From Odobenus rosmarus divergens (Eukaryota; Chordata; Mammalia; Carnivora; Odobenidae): 64,000 bases of DNA. This document shows positions 41,101 through 56,100 of the stretch, piece by piece. Every line of letters begins with the position of its first letter. Position 1 is the stretch's first letter. The stretch spans positions 290,514 through 354,513 of the forward strand of contig NW_004450567.1 in the NCBI RefSeq assembly GCF_000321225.1, read 5' to 3'. The notes beneath the pieces are model-generated. The model did not search any database. It was not told the DNA's origin and saw nothing but the letters and a program-made list of their open reading frames with translations. Position numbers and translations under genes: made by a program.

Positions 41101-44100
41101 TTTAGGAAACGCTATATGTAAAGTGTTTCATAAATATATAATCAGTATTATTTATTAAATAATTTTTACTAATACCTCACAATTATCAATAACTGTATCA
41201 GAAACAGATCATCCCACATCCACAAATAGCCAACACACATCTGTTTTCTTTTACATAGTTAGAGTTTATAAGCAAGATCATTTCACTCAATTCAATAATC
41301 TTAACATTGAAAGGTCATAAGCATTTTCTATACGAAGACACTAAACTGAAGGAAACATCGCAAAGAATCTTTCTTAATCCTATGAGAAATTTTCATGTCC
41401 AAATAGGCAAGGACCACATGAAACAACTAAAAAATCTTAATAAACTAAATATATACATTGAACAACATTTTTCAAACATTGGATGTCAGGCAATGTGGGA
41501 GAGTGATCCCTGAGAGATAGAAAGAAATAAGAGTGAGATTTATAGTTGTCCTGGCTTATTGCTTAGAGAGAATTTCCAGCCCCAGTTCAGGAAGAGAGAA
41601 ACCAGATGGAGCCTGGTGATCTCGCTTAATTGAGGAGATAGTTCTGTGAGTCAGGGGAGCCCAAGGCATCTAGAATTGCGGAGCAGAGTATTGAAGAGGA
41701 GATGGTGTAACAGAGGGAAAAGCTCCAAAAATCTGCAAGAGGTCCTCCTGGAGTCTTCAGCCCAGTACTAATCAGTGCATATGCATGAGGAAACTACCCA
41801 AAACTAGGGAAAGGACCACCCAAAAGGAGCAAAAGGAACAATTAATTCCTAGAGTTCATGCAGGTCCCCAGTAATGCCCCACTAATGGGGCAAAGTTATC
41901 CCTAAACTAAAGGATCCTCTGGTCTAGTTCTAACACAACTTAAATGAAAGCTTGAGAAAAATTAAACTACATCCAAGTAACTTGATTGAATCCCAGAGAA
42001 AAACTTGAGGACATTTATAAGAATGTAAAAATATCTGGCACCCAGCAAAGTAAAATTCGCAGAGTCTGGCATCTAATAAAAATTACCAGGCATGCAAAGA
42101 AGGAAAAAAATATGATTTATGTTATAGGCTGAATGATTGTGTCTCCTCAAAACCATTTTTAAAGCCTTAACCTCTAATGTGATAGTATTTGGCGATGGGA
42201 CCTTAGAGAGGTAATCAGGATTACATAAGGTCATAAGAGTACAGTACTAATCTGATGGGACTGAAATCCTTATAAAATGAAGAGGAGACACCAGAGCATG
42301 CTCTCGCTGCCCGCCCCCCTGCCCACATGCAGAGAGGAGGAAAGGCCATGTGAGGACATAGAAGAAGATGGCCATCTGCAAGTCAGGAGCAGAGTTCTCA
42401 CCAGAAATCATATTCTGCCAGAACTTTGATCTTGGACTTCCAGCCTCCAGAAATGTGGGAAAATAAATTTCTGTTGCTTAAGCCATCAGTTCATGGTATT
42501 TTGTTATGGCAGTTGGAACTAAGACACCTCATAAGAAGAAAAAAATCAAATATATAGAAACAGAACCAGAAAAGACATATAGGACATAATTATTCAAAAG
42601 GGACAGTAAAACAGCTATGACAACTGTATTCCAGACATTGATGATGGCAGAAGAAATAGCAGGCATGTTAAGTAAAGACACAGAACATATAAAAGAGACT
42701 CAAACCAAACTTCTAGAGATGGAAAATACAATGTCTGAGATGAAAGATACATAGGATGGTATTGACAGCAGATTCGAAATTGCAGAAAGAAACATTAGTG
42801 AACCTGTTAACAGGATAATGGAAACTATCTGAAATGAAACACAAGAAAAAAAGATTGAAAAACTGAACAGCACAATAGTAAGTTGTGTGATAACTTCAAA
42901 CAGACTAATACATGTATAATTGGAGTACCTAAAGATAGTGGGGGTGTAATAAATAAAATATTTGAAAAAAATAATGGTCTAAATATTTTCTAATTTTACA
43001 AAACTATAAACTCACAGATCCAAGAAGACCAAGAAGCATGAAAAAAAAAAAAAACCATCAAGCACATCAGAAGCAAATTGCTTCAAATCAGTGATAAAAA
43101 GAAAATCTTAAAAGCAGCTATGTGAGCATAAGGTACAACATATCTTACCCTGGTTTTAATGGAAAACTTTGGATATTAGGGAGAAGAAAAAAGCCTCGTT
43201 GGTGTCCCATGAGTAAAAAGCAAGATTTTTCACTTCACTGACAGGTACGCCACATGCTATAAAATGCTGCAACATTCACAAGTTCTTTTCATGTTTTAGA
43301 AACTCACGAGATGCTTTCCGACATCCACTGCACCTCTGCTAAACCAGCTGCCATGGACTGGAGAGCCAATAGAAAGGTTCGCATCTGCTGGCTTTCTAGC
43401 TACAATGCATGGTTTCATCGTATCAACAGTCTGCATACCATATTGCTGAGTTTTAGGTAAAAGCAATCCTGAAAATATTTCCAAAATGTCCTCTTGGAAG
43501 TCTATAAGAAACTCTAAGAGCATGACCTAGTGACTGCCCAGTTATCCATACTTTAGGATTCATCCACCACCTAAATACCACATCTGACTCAGATTTCTCA
43601 AGCACTTTCTAAATTGCTTTACTTCCCACAAAGAGAGCAAAATAAAATATAACAAAATGGTAGTAGCACAAAGAAAGTTTCCTGCCTTCTCTCTTATCTG
43701 CTTAGATGTTTGAGCAGTTTGCATAGAAATAAAACTCAAAGAAAAATACGTTTCATTCCTCCCTAGTCTGCTCCTAGTTCAAAAGAGGCCTTTCTGTTCA
43801 CTTACCTTTAAATCAATTAGCCAAGAAATACTTACAATTTCTTAGAGGCTCAGCTTCTTGGAGAAGAAAGTTTATTTAGGATTTCTGCTAACATATTTGC
43901 ATTTAGCTAAAACATACCCCTTGTGGAAATTTCCAATCCCGAATAAATATCTGAAGACTCAGTCTTTTTGGAAGAAGACACAATGGAGGATAATTTTTGG
44001 AAAAGCTTCCCTCTAAATACATATACTTTCATAATTGCTCAACCATATGAACTGTATCTTTACTGCTACAGATAAATTTAGCTATATTTGTCATATCTGA

Positions 44101-47100
44101 CCTAGTTTATATCATGATTTCTCTTTACAACAAATAAATTTCTGCCAGAAATAGAGATGAATTTCTGCCAGATTCTTAAACTACATCAGCCAGTATATTC
44201 AGACACAACATTTCATTTACTACCATGGAAACCAATCATGTGAATATCTGAGAAATAAGCCTCTTCACATATTTAAATTTCCAATAAGGAGTTTGATTTT
44301 TTTTAATCTGGTTAATTTTGACACAAATTTAAACTTAGACACATCCTACTGAATTTGCCAGTGATTAAAAAAGAGAGATGACTAACATAATAAAATTTAA
44401 AAAAAAAAAGAGAGAGAGATGAGTTCTTCAGACAACTCAGACCAAAAGACTTTAACTTAAGGACAACTTAAAATCAGGATATGGGGCTTATCTGAAATTA
44501 CTCACAGCACCCCCCCTCCTTTACCAGAAAAATCCCTCAATCCCTCTATTTCTTTCTAATAAAAGGAAATGCAAGAATGTGCCATTCTTTCCCGTTTTCC
44601 TAAAACCTTCCCAGAACAAAAGGAATAAACTTTTCCCCTATAAATTCTTAGAAATGCCTATGCTTAACAAATGGCTTCTTAGGGAAGAGAATTAAGGAAG
44701 GTTGGCACATCTTTCACCAACCAGCTGATACTAAATGATGATAAGACATTCAAAATCATTCACCAGAAAGAATATTAATGACATTAAGGTAAATCTGAGC
44801 CACCAGAAAATTGAGTGGACTTTTGATTTAACCTTACCAAATACAAGAGGGATAAAGTCAAGTCTCTCGGATTGGTCTTGGGCATATAATAATCATAGTC
44901 TCCATAGCCACTCTCAATCAACTCTAAGTGGCTAGGCACTATGCTTGGTGCTTTGCACATTGTTATTTCATTTAATCCTCAAGACAACTCTGAGACTGCA
45001 ACCTACAGATAAGGAAACAGAGACTCAAAGAAGGTTAAGTAATTTGTCCAAGGTCATACAGCTATAAATGGGCCTGCATTCTCTGTCTCCAAGGCTCCTG
45101 ATCTTTTCACTAGTTGACTTTCTTATCTAGTTGACCATCCTATCAGGAAAAAAAGACAGAGAGAGACAAATATAGGTAGCTGGACGGGATTCAATATTTC
45201 AAAATATGATACAATTTTTATGCTAAGTGAACTAAACCAACCTGAATTTAAACCAGTCTTTAAAGATCCTAATTTTTCATCCCCATTTATCATATAACGA
45301 AAAATAAAGGCAAGTGATTAAACTGTCACTTGAGCTGATAGCTATTAATTAGCACCAACACACACCCAACACACTCATGATGTTACCTACATTCAGTCGT
45401 GGCTTCTCCATTTAAAGGTTCTCCTTCTCCACTGCTGTAAACTGCAAAGACTGAAACCTTGTATTTGGTCTCTGGCTGCAGATTTTCTATCACAGTATGA
45501 ATTGCATCTCCGGGAAGACTTTTCTCTCCAGTCTCAATATCATCATAAAGCGATTTCCATGAGACCCTGTAACCTCGAACCATTCCTGGAGCAGATGTCC
45601 AATACGCCCCAATTGATGTGTCGGTGATATCTTTAGTAACAAAATCTGTAGGTGAACCACGTTCTAGAATAGAAATTAAAGGGGAATCAGTTTTCAATGT
45701 CTACTAGATATGTAAATAGTCCTTCATCCTGGTAGACATCCTAACTTGCTGGACTCAAACTCAGTTTGTCTAAAGTTGACCATTTCTTCTTTCTGAGCTG
45801 TCTGTCCTGTTCCATTAGTGGAGCAGATTGATGGAATAAAACTCTAGGTTCCTTTCTGATTCCTACCTATCACCCTGGTCCCCTCGTGTTCAGTCAGATT
45901 GGAAGGCCTTTCAGGACAAGGTTGCCATCCAAACATGAAGGAGTATGTGCCTAAAAAAATTGTTCTCCAGGGGCACCTGGGTGGCTCAGTCGTTAAGCGT
46001 CTGCCTTCGGCTCAGGTCGTGATCCCAGGGTCCTGGGATCGAGCCCCGCATTGGGCTCCCTGCTCCGCGGGAAGCCTGCTTCTCCCTCTCCCACTCCCCC
46101 TCCTTGTGTTCCTGCTCTCGCTATCTCTCGCTCTCTGTCAAATAAATAAATAAAATCTTTAAAAAAAATTGTTCTCCAAGGGAAAAAAAGTCATCTAAAT
46201 CCCAAAATTTTACCCTACGTCAGTCTACTTTATGACATAGCCATTGTTCACAAAGATCTTTATTTCATTACCATCATCTTTTTCTCTCTGATGTAATTTA
46301 AATAAGTTCAGTCTCAATGTACGACCTATAATAACTTCAACAATTGCATATCACTTGCAAAAATTAATTCCAGCATCATTTTTTGGTGAAAACTCTATTT
46401 GCTGATGCAATTTAAAAGGAGAAGTACAAACTTCCAATATAGCTTAACTCTAACGAAACTAAAAACCATCATTCTTCTGGAAGACTTCAAAGCGATTAGT
46501 CATCAAAATAAAACACACCACTTGTTCAAGCTGATCAAAATGTCTGCTACTAAATTTTGGCTCTTTCAATTCAAAAAAAAAAAAAAATACAACCCAAATG
46601 GAAAAATATGGAAACCTCAGCTTAATAGGAGGCACAGATGTCTTCCAATAAAACCCTCACTTTCCATAATTTAAATGTAAGATAAATATACAGGTCACTT
46701 TATATTGGCTACCTTTACTAGGGTTTATGCCACAGCATGACATAAACATAAAACTATCTGCCTCTACAGCATACATTTCACCAGTAATTGTTATAAATTC
46801 AAGCAAATGATATATAATGCTGTTACAAGATTTTTGAACTATTACTTTACTTGAATCAAAGAGTAAAAATGAATATCTTAAAAATATTCATAATTAAACA
46901 ACAAAATTTCAACACAAAGAGTAAAGATAACACTAAGTAAAAAAAAAAAAAAAGAAATCTGGGTAGACAGAAACCCATCATATTGTAGAGTTTAGAGGGG
47001 AAAAATAAATAAAACAGGAGCTGGGCATCCTACCAGACCCCAAGCACAAATGGAAAATTCTAACTCCATTATAAATAACTGTAATTGCTGACAGGACATC

Positions 47101-50100
47101 TCATCTCTGGAGGGAAATTAGTTACATATTTCACTGAAACCAAGAATACTTATTTTCAAGAACATACTGACTTTGCTCCCTCAGTACTTGAGGCTAATTG
47201 TCACTTGAAGGCCTTCTTTCATTGTGTGGGCTACTGAAATGGCCACATATCTTTATATTTTCTCTACTTATGGGAACATAAACAAACTGTTCCTTTGATC
47301 TAGTTTGGTTGTTGTTTTTTATGTCTTATTTTGTTTTGATCATTGCTATCCCAGCAACTGGTCTCTTAAGTTTTAAAGGTAGAGCACATGTTTCCTTTGC
47401 TTGATGTACACGTTTTTTTCACATGTGCCCCTTCTAAATTGCCTAAATTGCAGTTAGGTATTGCAGCCATTGTAAAATCGTTGTACTTGAAAGTGACTGA
47501 ACTTAAATGAGCTAAAAACGGCACTGATGACATTCATAAGATGAATAAGTTAGCTAGACTGTGGGAATTATCCTCCAAATTAACACTGGAGTAGTTTACA
47601 AACAATCATTTCAGCTTCTCGTCTGCTCCAGGGTTGTGTGTCTCAGCCCATTCTCCGCCCTACTTTGTGTAGCACTGAGTTTGTGACATTATTTATTTCC
47701 ATGACAACAGACATCAATCTCACAAACACAGGCTAATGATTCCACTGTGAGAAAATAATAGGAAAAGAATTGTGGTTGAAGCAAAAATACATTCACAGAG
47801 ATATTTGTGGGCTACAAACAAAAGGAGCCTAGTTCGCTAGACATGCATTCCCATGGATTTTAATCAACTGTTTTAACACTCTCAGAACCTGTAAAGCTGG
47901 AACAAAATACTAGTGAAATTGCAATAAAGACCTTTGCAAGGTTTATCAGTGTCCCAAAAAGAGTCTGTAAAAGCACTTTTTTAAAAATACAAATGAAATA
48001 CGAACTAAAAAACATTCTTAAGTTCTAATTAATGGCATGACAATGCTAATTCCAATGAGCACTGAGTAAATCCTCAATTACAGAAAACAATCCTCAAAAA
48101 ATTATAGAATCTGCCTCTGTCACCCAAAGGTGTCATTGCAACATTCCATGTTAGTAACAGAGAAATATGGCATCAAAAGAAAGAAAGGCACCTCCATCCA
48201 GAAGCTAGGATTGAAAAGATAAACTGCTTCAATAAGCTTCTTATATGTCAGTCAGTCAGTTTGATAAGAATATTCCTAAATATTAAGTTTATACTGTTGT
48301 CAAACACATTGATAAAATTTTTTTTTCTCAAAAAAGCTAGAGGGTTGGGTATCCTAGCTGCTGCATTATACCCAAGAATTTTGAAGAATATGATGTATTG
48401 ATGACAAGCAAATTTTATCAGACCTATAACCCTTTAAAAACTATTTTTTTTAAATGGAATCTTGGCTTGGACAAATATTGGATTACAAAAAAATGAAACA
48501 ATTGAATTGTACCCTGTGATACAATTGGCAGGCTGTGAAAGAGGCCAAGCTTGGCCTTAAGACCTGGTGTGTAACCAGCTGAGCAGGGTCACCAGCAGGC
48601 TATGTCACCTCCTGGGGCCCTGGCGCAAAATAATTGGACCAGATTTGATAGGATACGCAGAATCACCTGGGGTGTCAAAGAGTGGGCCTTGCCCAAATCA
48701 ACTATACTGGAATATCTGGAGATATGCCTAAGCACTGATACTTCCTAAAAAATCTTTTAAATCTCTATTATTCTTGGACGCGTGGGTGGCTCAGTCTGTT
48801 AAACGTCTGCCTTCGGCTCAGGTCATGATCCTAGGGCCCTGGGATCAAGCCCCACATCAGGCTCTCTGCTCCGCAGGGAGCCTGCTTCTCCCTCTCCCTC
48901 TGCCTCTGCCACTCCCCCTGCTTGTGCTCTCTCTGACAAATAAATAAATAAAATCTTTTAAAAAAATAAAATAAAATACTGAATTGTAGGTTTTGTCCTC
49001 AATATAAGGAACTTGGACATCCATAACACAGAAGAAATTATTTGGTTTGGTTTGGTTAGATTGGATTTGGGAGTCTCTTTTTAGAGAACCTGGGAAGGGA
49101 AAGGAAAGAGAGAGGAATAAGAAAGGAAAGATGTCAGAAGACAAGCCTATAGCCTTTCTGCAGGAGGCATTACTGTATCTCAACAGGGGAAGCCATAGAC
49201 AGGTCCAGTGAATAAGAACCAAATCCAGTAGTCTTTTTGCCCCTTTGTCACTATGCTTCCCAGAACCTGAATCCACTTCCGCTCTAGCAAAGGCTCCCAA
49301 CTTCCTCAAGTTCCTCTTTTTGTTCTGCCCCCAAGACTTATAAAGGTTTCTTTTATGATGTTTCAGTTTGTTCAGGATTTCACGTAAGTGGCATTGTTTT
49401 CAATAATATTTAATCTCACGGTACCTGTTTTCTGCTGTTCTGGAGTATAGGCCTATGCTTTGTATATTACTTTTATTTCTGGTAATAGAATTTCTGGCAG
49501 TCGTTTCAAGTACGTTCTCTTCTATAATGATGGTATGCCTTCAACTTTATGCTTCTCAATAGTTTTCCCAGCTATCCCAGCCTCCCCAGTGTAGTACCGG
49601 TGTACTTAGAAGGAATAACATTCTTTTCTGTCATACGTTTGAACACACAAAATTTATCAGTTTTTTGAAATTTTGATACTCAGCATTTCCACTCTGATTA
49701 TAAACCATATTTAGATATATTCAAAAGGCATTTTTCTCATGCCTGCTCAGATGTGTCTCTGAGCTATTACTGTGGGAAGTAATTTAAACAGGTGCATTTC
49801 TCATGATCTGAACATCCACAAGGGGTTGATTTCTACTTTTTTCCACATACAAGGCCAAAGAACTAATGCCTCATTTATGTAACTTTCCTACGTTTCCTTA
49901 GCCCTTTTCCATTTGCTTTCTGAAAAGCAAATCATCATCCAATTCAAATATAATTATTATAACACAAATTAGCCAATGATGATAACTGAAAAATTAATCA
50001 TAATGAAATGAAACTATAAATTGTTCCAGTCGGCTTTCATTGAGTTTCACATATCACTTTCGAAAATAGAAGTTAAATTGAAAATGTAATGTAAATCCTC

Positions 50101-53100
50101 TTCTAAATCAATTTGTCTTTTCCGTTAGAGCTCAGCTCAAAAGTCATCTAACTTTCCACAGCAGAATACAGAAAACCTGCTTCCACGTTTATGTGGAAAC
50201 ACACTTGATTTACAACCCCAGTGAATTAGAGCCATCATCCCAAAGTACAAAGTTCCCTATTGATAAGCTAACAACTACATTAAACAATACATAGTTCTTG
50301 AAAACCTCTTAACAATTAAATCACCCTTGAACCTCAAAGCCTATGTGAGATTTCTTCCATAACTGTTATGTCTCCAATGTGATCTAGATATTTCTCCGAT
50401 GAGCCATTAATGCGCCAGAAAGGAAATACGAATTTTTCTTTGGGAATTGTGCTAAAGTTCCCTGGAAACCTCAGCGTTGTTATACCCAGAATGTATGATT
50501 TTTCAAATTATGAGATAGCAGTAAATCTAGGGAAACAGAGACCTTATTTAGTCCGTCTTGGAGAGGCCCCATGTTACTCAACATCATGCAGAGGAATTCC
50601 TATGATGTGCTAAAAACCTCATTGTAACAAAATGTCAGCTGAGTGAGCTTGGTTTGATGTACAGGAAGCTGTCCGTGTCTAGGACATTGGCAGGTTGCTA
50701 TAGCAACGGAAACAAAGGAAATTTTGAAAAGTCATCTTTTCCATAGCCAAAAACCAACAGTCAAAAACAAAAAGAACCGTATTATTCCCAAACTGAAATT
50801 TTCATTCATTTGTGGTAAATCTCAGAATTAAAATGGGCATTATTCATTTCAAGGTTTATAAGAGCAGGTTTTCCTGTCTCTACACACTAACAGTGACAAC
50901 TAAAAGTTCTACCACGACCCAAAGTACACTTACATGTACAATAGTAATTACTAAAAATTACGTTAAATCTATTTTAACAACAACCGGGGCGGGGGGGAAA
51001 CAACATAAATCAAACCTAATAGTTTGTGCTCAGATTCCTCTAAAGTTTGGATCTGAAATAGTAATAAACACTGCCTTTGTGATTCTATTTCATACAGTAC
51101 TAGAGCAAACCATGAACTTCCCCGATGCCAATGCTAATAAATCTGTCTTCCAGGGACAGGGACATTTTCTGATCACTGGCTACATTTCAACAAACTAGGA
51201 AACAGATTCAAGTTAGGGATGGTTGCAGACCACACTAAATATTTTTTTTTACATTTTTTGATTTGAATAGAATGCACTTGAGGCAATCTATACAATTTTC
51301 AACCTACAGAATGCTCCTGCCGGCTGAGCCATGCCTCTGGATGGAAGAAACATTCCTTCAAGGTCTGCTCTTACCACCTTCTCTCCCAAGAGAAAAATAG
51401 ATTAGAAAAACAGCGGCCCTCAAAAGCAGTTGCCTGGCTCTGTTTCTGGCTTTCCATTCTCTGCATTTACCATCATATCCTATTCTTGTATATGGTATGT
51501 GGATTTGGCTGAGTTAATACAATAAAATGAAATGGAATAACCAGGGGCAAAAATCTTCTACTATTTTAATTTAGTCACAACTATGCTTTCACATATTTGT
51601 CAAGTTTACCACACATAATGCAATGGGATAAATATGTTCATAAAATCAGACTGGCAGCATTTTATGTAATCCTTCACTGTAGTAAAGAGCTTTGGTGTAA
51701 ATAGAAAAAAATATATTATTACAACTTAGTTATCAATCAACTATAATCATCTTGCTTCCCTCCTTCTCAGGAAATGGAAAACAGTAATTTTTAAGATTTA
51801 TTTTACTACACATGTATCTCCCTTAGACGTAATTTCTGATCAAATACGGGCACATATTCACACGTGCATACAACTTGGTAGATTTTCTATACTACTTGTA
51901 CAAAGCTATAAAATTATAAACAGTTCAGCTGTTCACCTGGCCCAGAAAAATCAAAGCCTAATAGAATGTGTTTGTTGTTAAATTAAAATGTGTATTTTGT
52001 TTTCTAAAGATTAATATATCATTCTCAGTAAAAATGCCTAATTTTTAACCCCAAGAAAATTCTGAGAATGAATATATTTTTTAAGGTATGAAAATGCAGA
52101 AGAATATCAGAAGGTTAAAAGGTACAAGAAGAAGGAAAACTATTATATTTCCAAGATATTCCCTATAAGGGAGAAATTTTCACAAACAAGAATAATCTAC
52201 AATTATCCTGGAAAAAACAAAAGCTCAAAAGTTTATCCTTAAAAAAAATCCTATAAACAATCTATGTTGAAAGCCTTTGGGAAGCACAAGAGAAGGAGAA
52301 CCTCAACACGTCAAAACAGAAGAACAAACTTGTCAGAAATTCTGGATGTTGCTCCAGATACAAGGATCACATGCTTTACTGTTTGGACTAGGTGTCTGTA
52401 ATTAAGGCAATTTCCATTTCTACCTCTTCTTACTTTCAAAACTTTAGTGCAGCTAATCAATATGTCTGAAATACTTACAAAAGCCATATTTTTAGATACC
52501 AATTCTAAAGTGAATGTCATTTCCTCCTGATGAATTTTATATACATATAGTATTTTACAGTTCCCAAAAAGTTTCACTTACAGTCTCCCCATTTGATCTC
52601 CACAGTAAATCTGGGATGCAGGGGAAGCAATGATCATCCCCTCTTTATAGATGGGTATACTGAGGCTCAGAGGGGTTAAGGAAACATTTCAAGGTCGCAT
52701 GGCTAAGTAGTCAAACCAGGACTCTGGTGGTAATCAGTATTTTACATGCTGGTATTTAATCTTTCATTTAAACCCTCTTTTAAAAATAAATTTCATGGAC
52801 TATTAGAATTAAACTCTTGATTAATATTAGAGATAGAATTGATTAGAATATTTTTTTGGCTATTTGTGTCTTTTTTTAAAGATTTTATTTATTTATTTGT
52901 CGGAGAGAGAGCGTGCAAGCAGGGGGAGCGGCAGAGGGAGAAGCAGGCTCCCTGTTGAGCAAGGAGCCTGAGGCGGGACTCAATCCCAGGACCCTGGGAT
53001 CATGACCTGAGCTGAAGGCAGACGCTTAACTGACTGAGCCACCACGCTGTTTGTTTTTAATTCTTGACTAAATCTTGTAGTTTTAATGAAAACTGCCTAC

Positions 53101-56100
53101 TGTGGGCCTTGTCCCTGTTAACTACAACATCTACAAACCTCCAAATTCCTGGATCCTCCAAATTTGACAGATATTTTACCTAAAGTCACTGTGATTTCGC
53201 ATCACAAAAGATACTGCAGATTCATTTTCTTCCTATACTTACATTAAATAGGTCATATAAAAGATGGTGTTAACAAGAAGAAATCAATGCCTGATTTCCC
53301 ATTTAGGCCCTGGACTATGGTACTGACTCATTATTATAACCATCCACTGATACTTCTTTTTAACATCACAACATTCTTATTGTGTGGCTAGGCTAAATTT
53401 GCATTTTCTCTCTCTTACACAACTTACTTTGTAGTTGCGATGAGTTAAATGGAAGCTGCCATTATATTTCAAAAGATTCTAAGAAATATATGAAGCCCTC
53501 TGACAATTAAGTCTGGAGAACCAAGCACACAGCTCCAGTCTTGTTGGTGGTTCTTGCTAAATACTGCATTAACTTCAAACTTCTAACACAGAACTGAACT
53601 TTAGAGGTCGTTTAGAAAACAAACAAAGCAGAAACCTGGATCCTCATATTTCTCAAGCTAAATGCTTTTATGCATGGTGAATGAGAAGAGACTCGGAGTC
53701 AGAAAGGGTTCCTATCTGCTCCTAGTGATGGAGGCAGCTTTGTTACTGTGGGCAACCCAAATCCTTTTCATCCACAGATGTTTCCCAAGGTCTCTTCTCA
53801 CTCTGAATGTCACACACCTACCTATTCTCCACTTACCCAGCCCATGGCTTTAAGAACATACTTCTATGGCCTTCTTATGCACTCAGCTCCCCAGTACACC
53901 TCTTCCTGATTAAATTTAATTTTTTACAGTTGCTTACATTCTACATCTCTGAATAAGAGGCAGTTTTGTAGTCACTTACTTTTCAATACAAATTCCTTTT
54001 AAGAGAAAGGATAGCACATTTCTAGATTTGATTCTCTGCAAACAATATCAGCTTCCTAAATGCAATCCCAAATAAACTCAGGGATTTCTATAAAACATGA
54101 CAGTGATTACCTTCCAGTGTCGTTCCTTCACCATGAAGGGCATCTCCAGCCCCGGATGCATACAAAGCCGTCACAGACAAGGAGTATTGTGTCCCTTCGT
54201 TTAATCCTCTCAGCACAGTACTGGTGGTATGTCCTCTCACAGTGACCTCTTGAGTTTCACCCCCTGCCACTGGGACGTATGTGACGAGATACTGTTTCAC
54301 TTTCCCTGGTGCCCCAGTCCAAGATAATTTCATAGTTGATGTTGTAGGGTCAGAAACTCTTAAGTCTCTTGGGTTCCCTCTAACTTCATTAAAAAAAAAA
54401 ACAAGATTGAAATTCATTATTTAATAAAATGACTTGAAAAACACTTTGTTGCTTTAAGTGTGTGTGTGTGTGTGTGTGTGTGTGCGCACTGCATCAAATT
54501 TATATCTTGAGAGCTATGACAGCAATTGTTAACTGTTGACAAGCAAACAGAGCTTCAGCATTTCTAAACTGGGCCTTATGTGTTAGTAGCAACAAAGCAA
54601 AAGGCATCCAATTCCTCTTCTGTGTTTACACAGGTTAGAATCTTTGACATTAAAAACTACAGTCTTTTCTCTGAAAGTGGAACAAAACATTACAAATTGT
54701 AAATACGTTGATTAGTATCACAATGTAGGTATCAACGCCCCCAAGAAAGCCTCAAAAAAAGGATTTACTGGCTATGAACTTCTAAACATAATGGCCAGAA
54801 AATACACTGATGTGATAAAAATGATAAATGACCAAGGCTATCCCCAGAAAAAAACTTAAGAGAGGAAACAGCCCAAGTGAGACCTTGCCTTAGGTAAAAC
54901 TCAGAGGCTGCCTATCCCTTTGCAACTACGATGTTTGGCATTTCATGACTTTTCTGGTAGAGTGGTCATGTCATCTCCGAAGGGTCCCAAGTCACCCAAC
55001 CCTGTGACACTCTCCACCTGGCACACAACAGCTAGCCACTTTTCTCTAGAAAACAGAAAGAGGGAGAGTCAGGGTCTTTTTTATGGTCCCCAGCACAAAG
55101 GGCCTTAGATCCCCAACTAGAAAGAGAAAAAGGAAGGTAATGATTTCCCAAAGGGCAGAGAGGAGGAAGAAAGCAGATGGAAAGAGAAAGGGTCTCAGCA
55201 GAAAACACTATTTAGCTAGGTTCCCCAGGGAGGGAAGTAGGGATGCAGATTGAGCTGGGAATGGATATTCCTTATGAGTGTCTGCCTCAGATTCACTGCT
55301 TATCAGCAGCATGACTCAGTTACTATTTAGTATCTTTAGCCTTGATTTCCTTATAAAAAGGGATAATAATATTAACAATCCCATTGACTCTGTGCATGGA
55401 TCGAATGAGATAATATATGAAAAGCTCTTTGCACAGAACCTGATACAAATAAGTCCACAATAACTGTTCATTATTGCTAATATGTTGTTGTTGTTATTAT
55501 TATTTTTAACTTTAAAAGTAGGGAATAAAATGAAAATTAGAAATGCCTTAATTTTTCTCAATGAAATAAATATTAAACATTAATAATTTGCAACAAATAT
55601 CAGAATCTATCCTGGGAGTCTAACCATCCCATTTAAATAAAAACAGGTTAGTATTTTAAAAAATCTTCCTGAAGAAGTAATAGCTAATTTGTTTCAATGG
55701 TGCATAGCAGTTTGATTTTTAATCCCTAGTCATCCTTCAATTTATATTAGAATATTTAATAATATTATTTTTAAAAGAATATTTAGGCCATATGATAGCA
55801 TTTGAGTTCTACCGACACAAAAAATCGCTGTCACAAGTAAGTGAAAAATTTGAGTAACCCAAGTATAAAAGGACTACAGTCTAAGACACTCAGATAATTA
55901 AGATAACGTCTCATGTGCTGTAGTGTCTGGATAGCTGCCTACAGGATCCCTTGAGGTCTAAGATGTGGGTTGTTACCATAAAGTCAGCATATTTCCTCTA
56001 CCTTCTTCAGTGGCTGCATTTCCAGCCAAAGGAGAGCCAGGTCCTGAGAAATATTCAGGAATTACAGATACTTCATATTTTGTGTCTGGAGTCAGGTTCT

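Larger units (their letters stand above)
40533..45390 (-). other. COL12A1 intron w6/w7
   Basis: A 4.9-kb intron with the nested L1M/MaLR pair and a MIR. 40533-41500 and 43250-44930 hold no repeats I can name. Confidence 0.8.
45664..54110 (-). other. COL12A1 intron w5/w6 (largest intron, 8.4 kb)
   Basis: It contains three SINEs and a MIR. Two long stretches, 46180-48650 and 48970-52560, have almost no recognisable repeats and include the X-box palindrome. Such repeat-poor intron segments are reasonable places for enhancers, but I see no direct proof. Confidence 0.75.
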
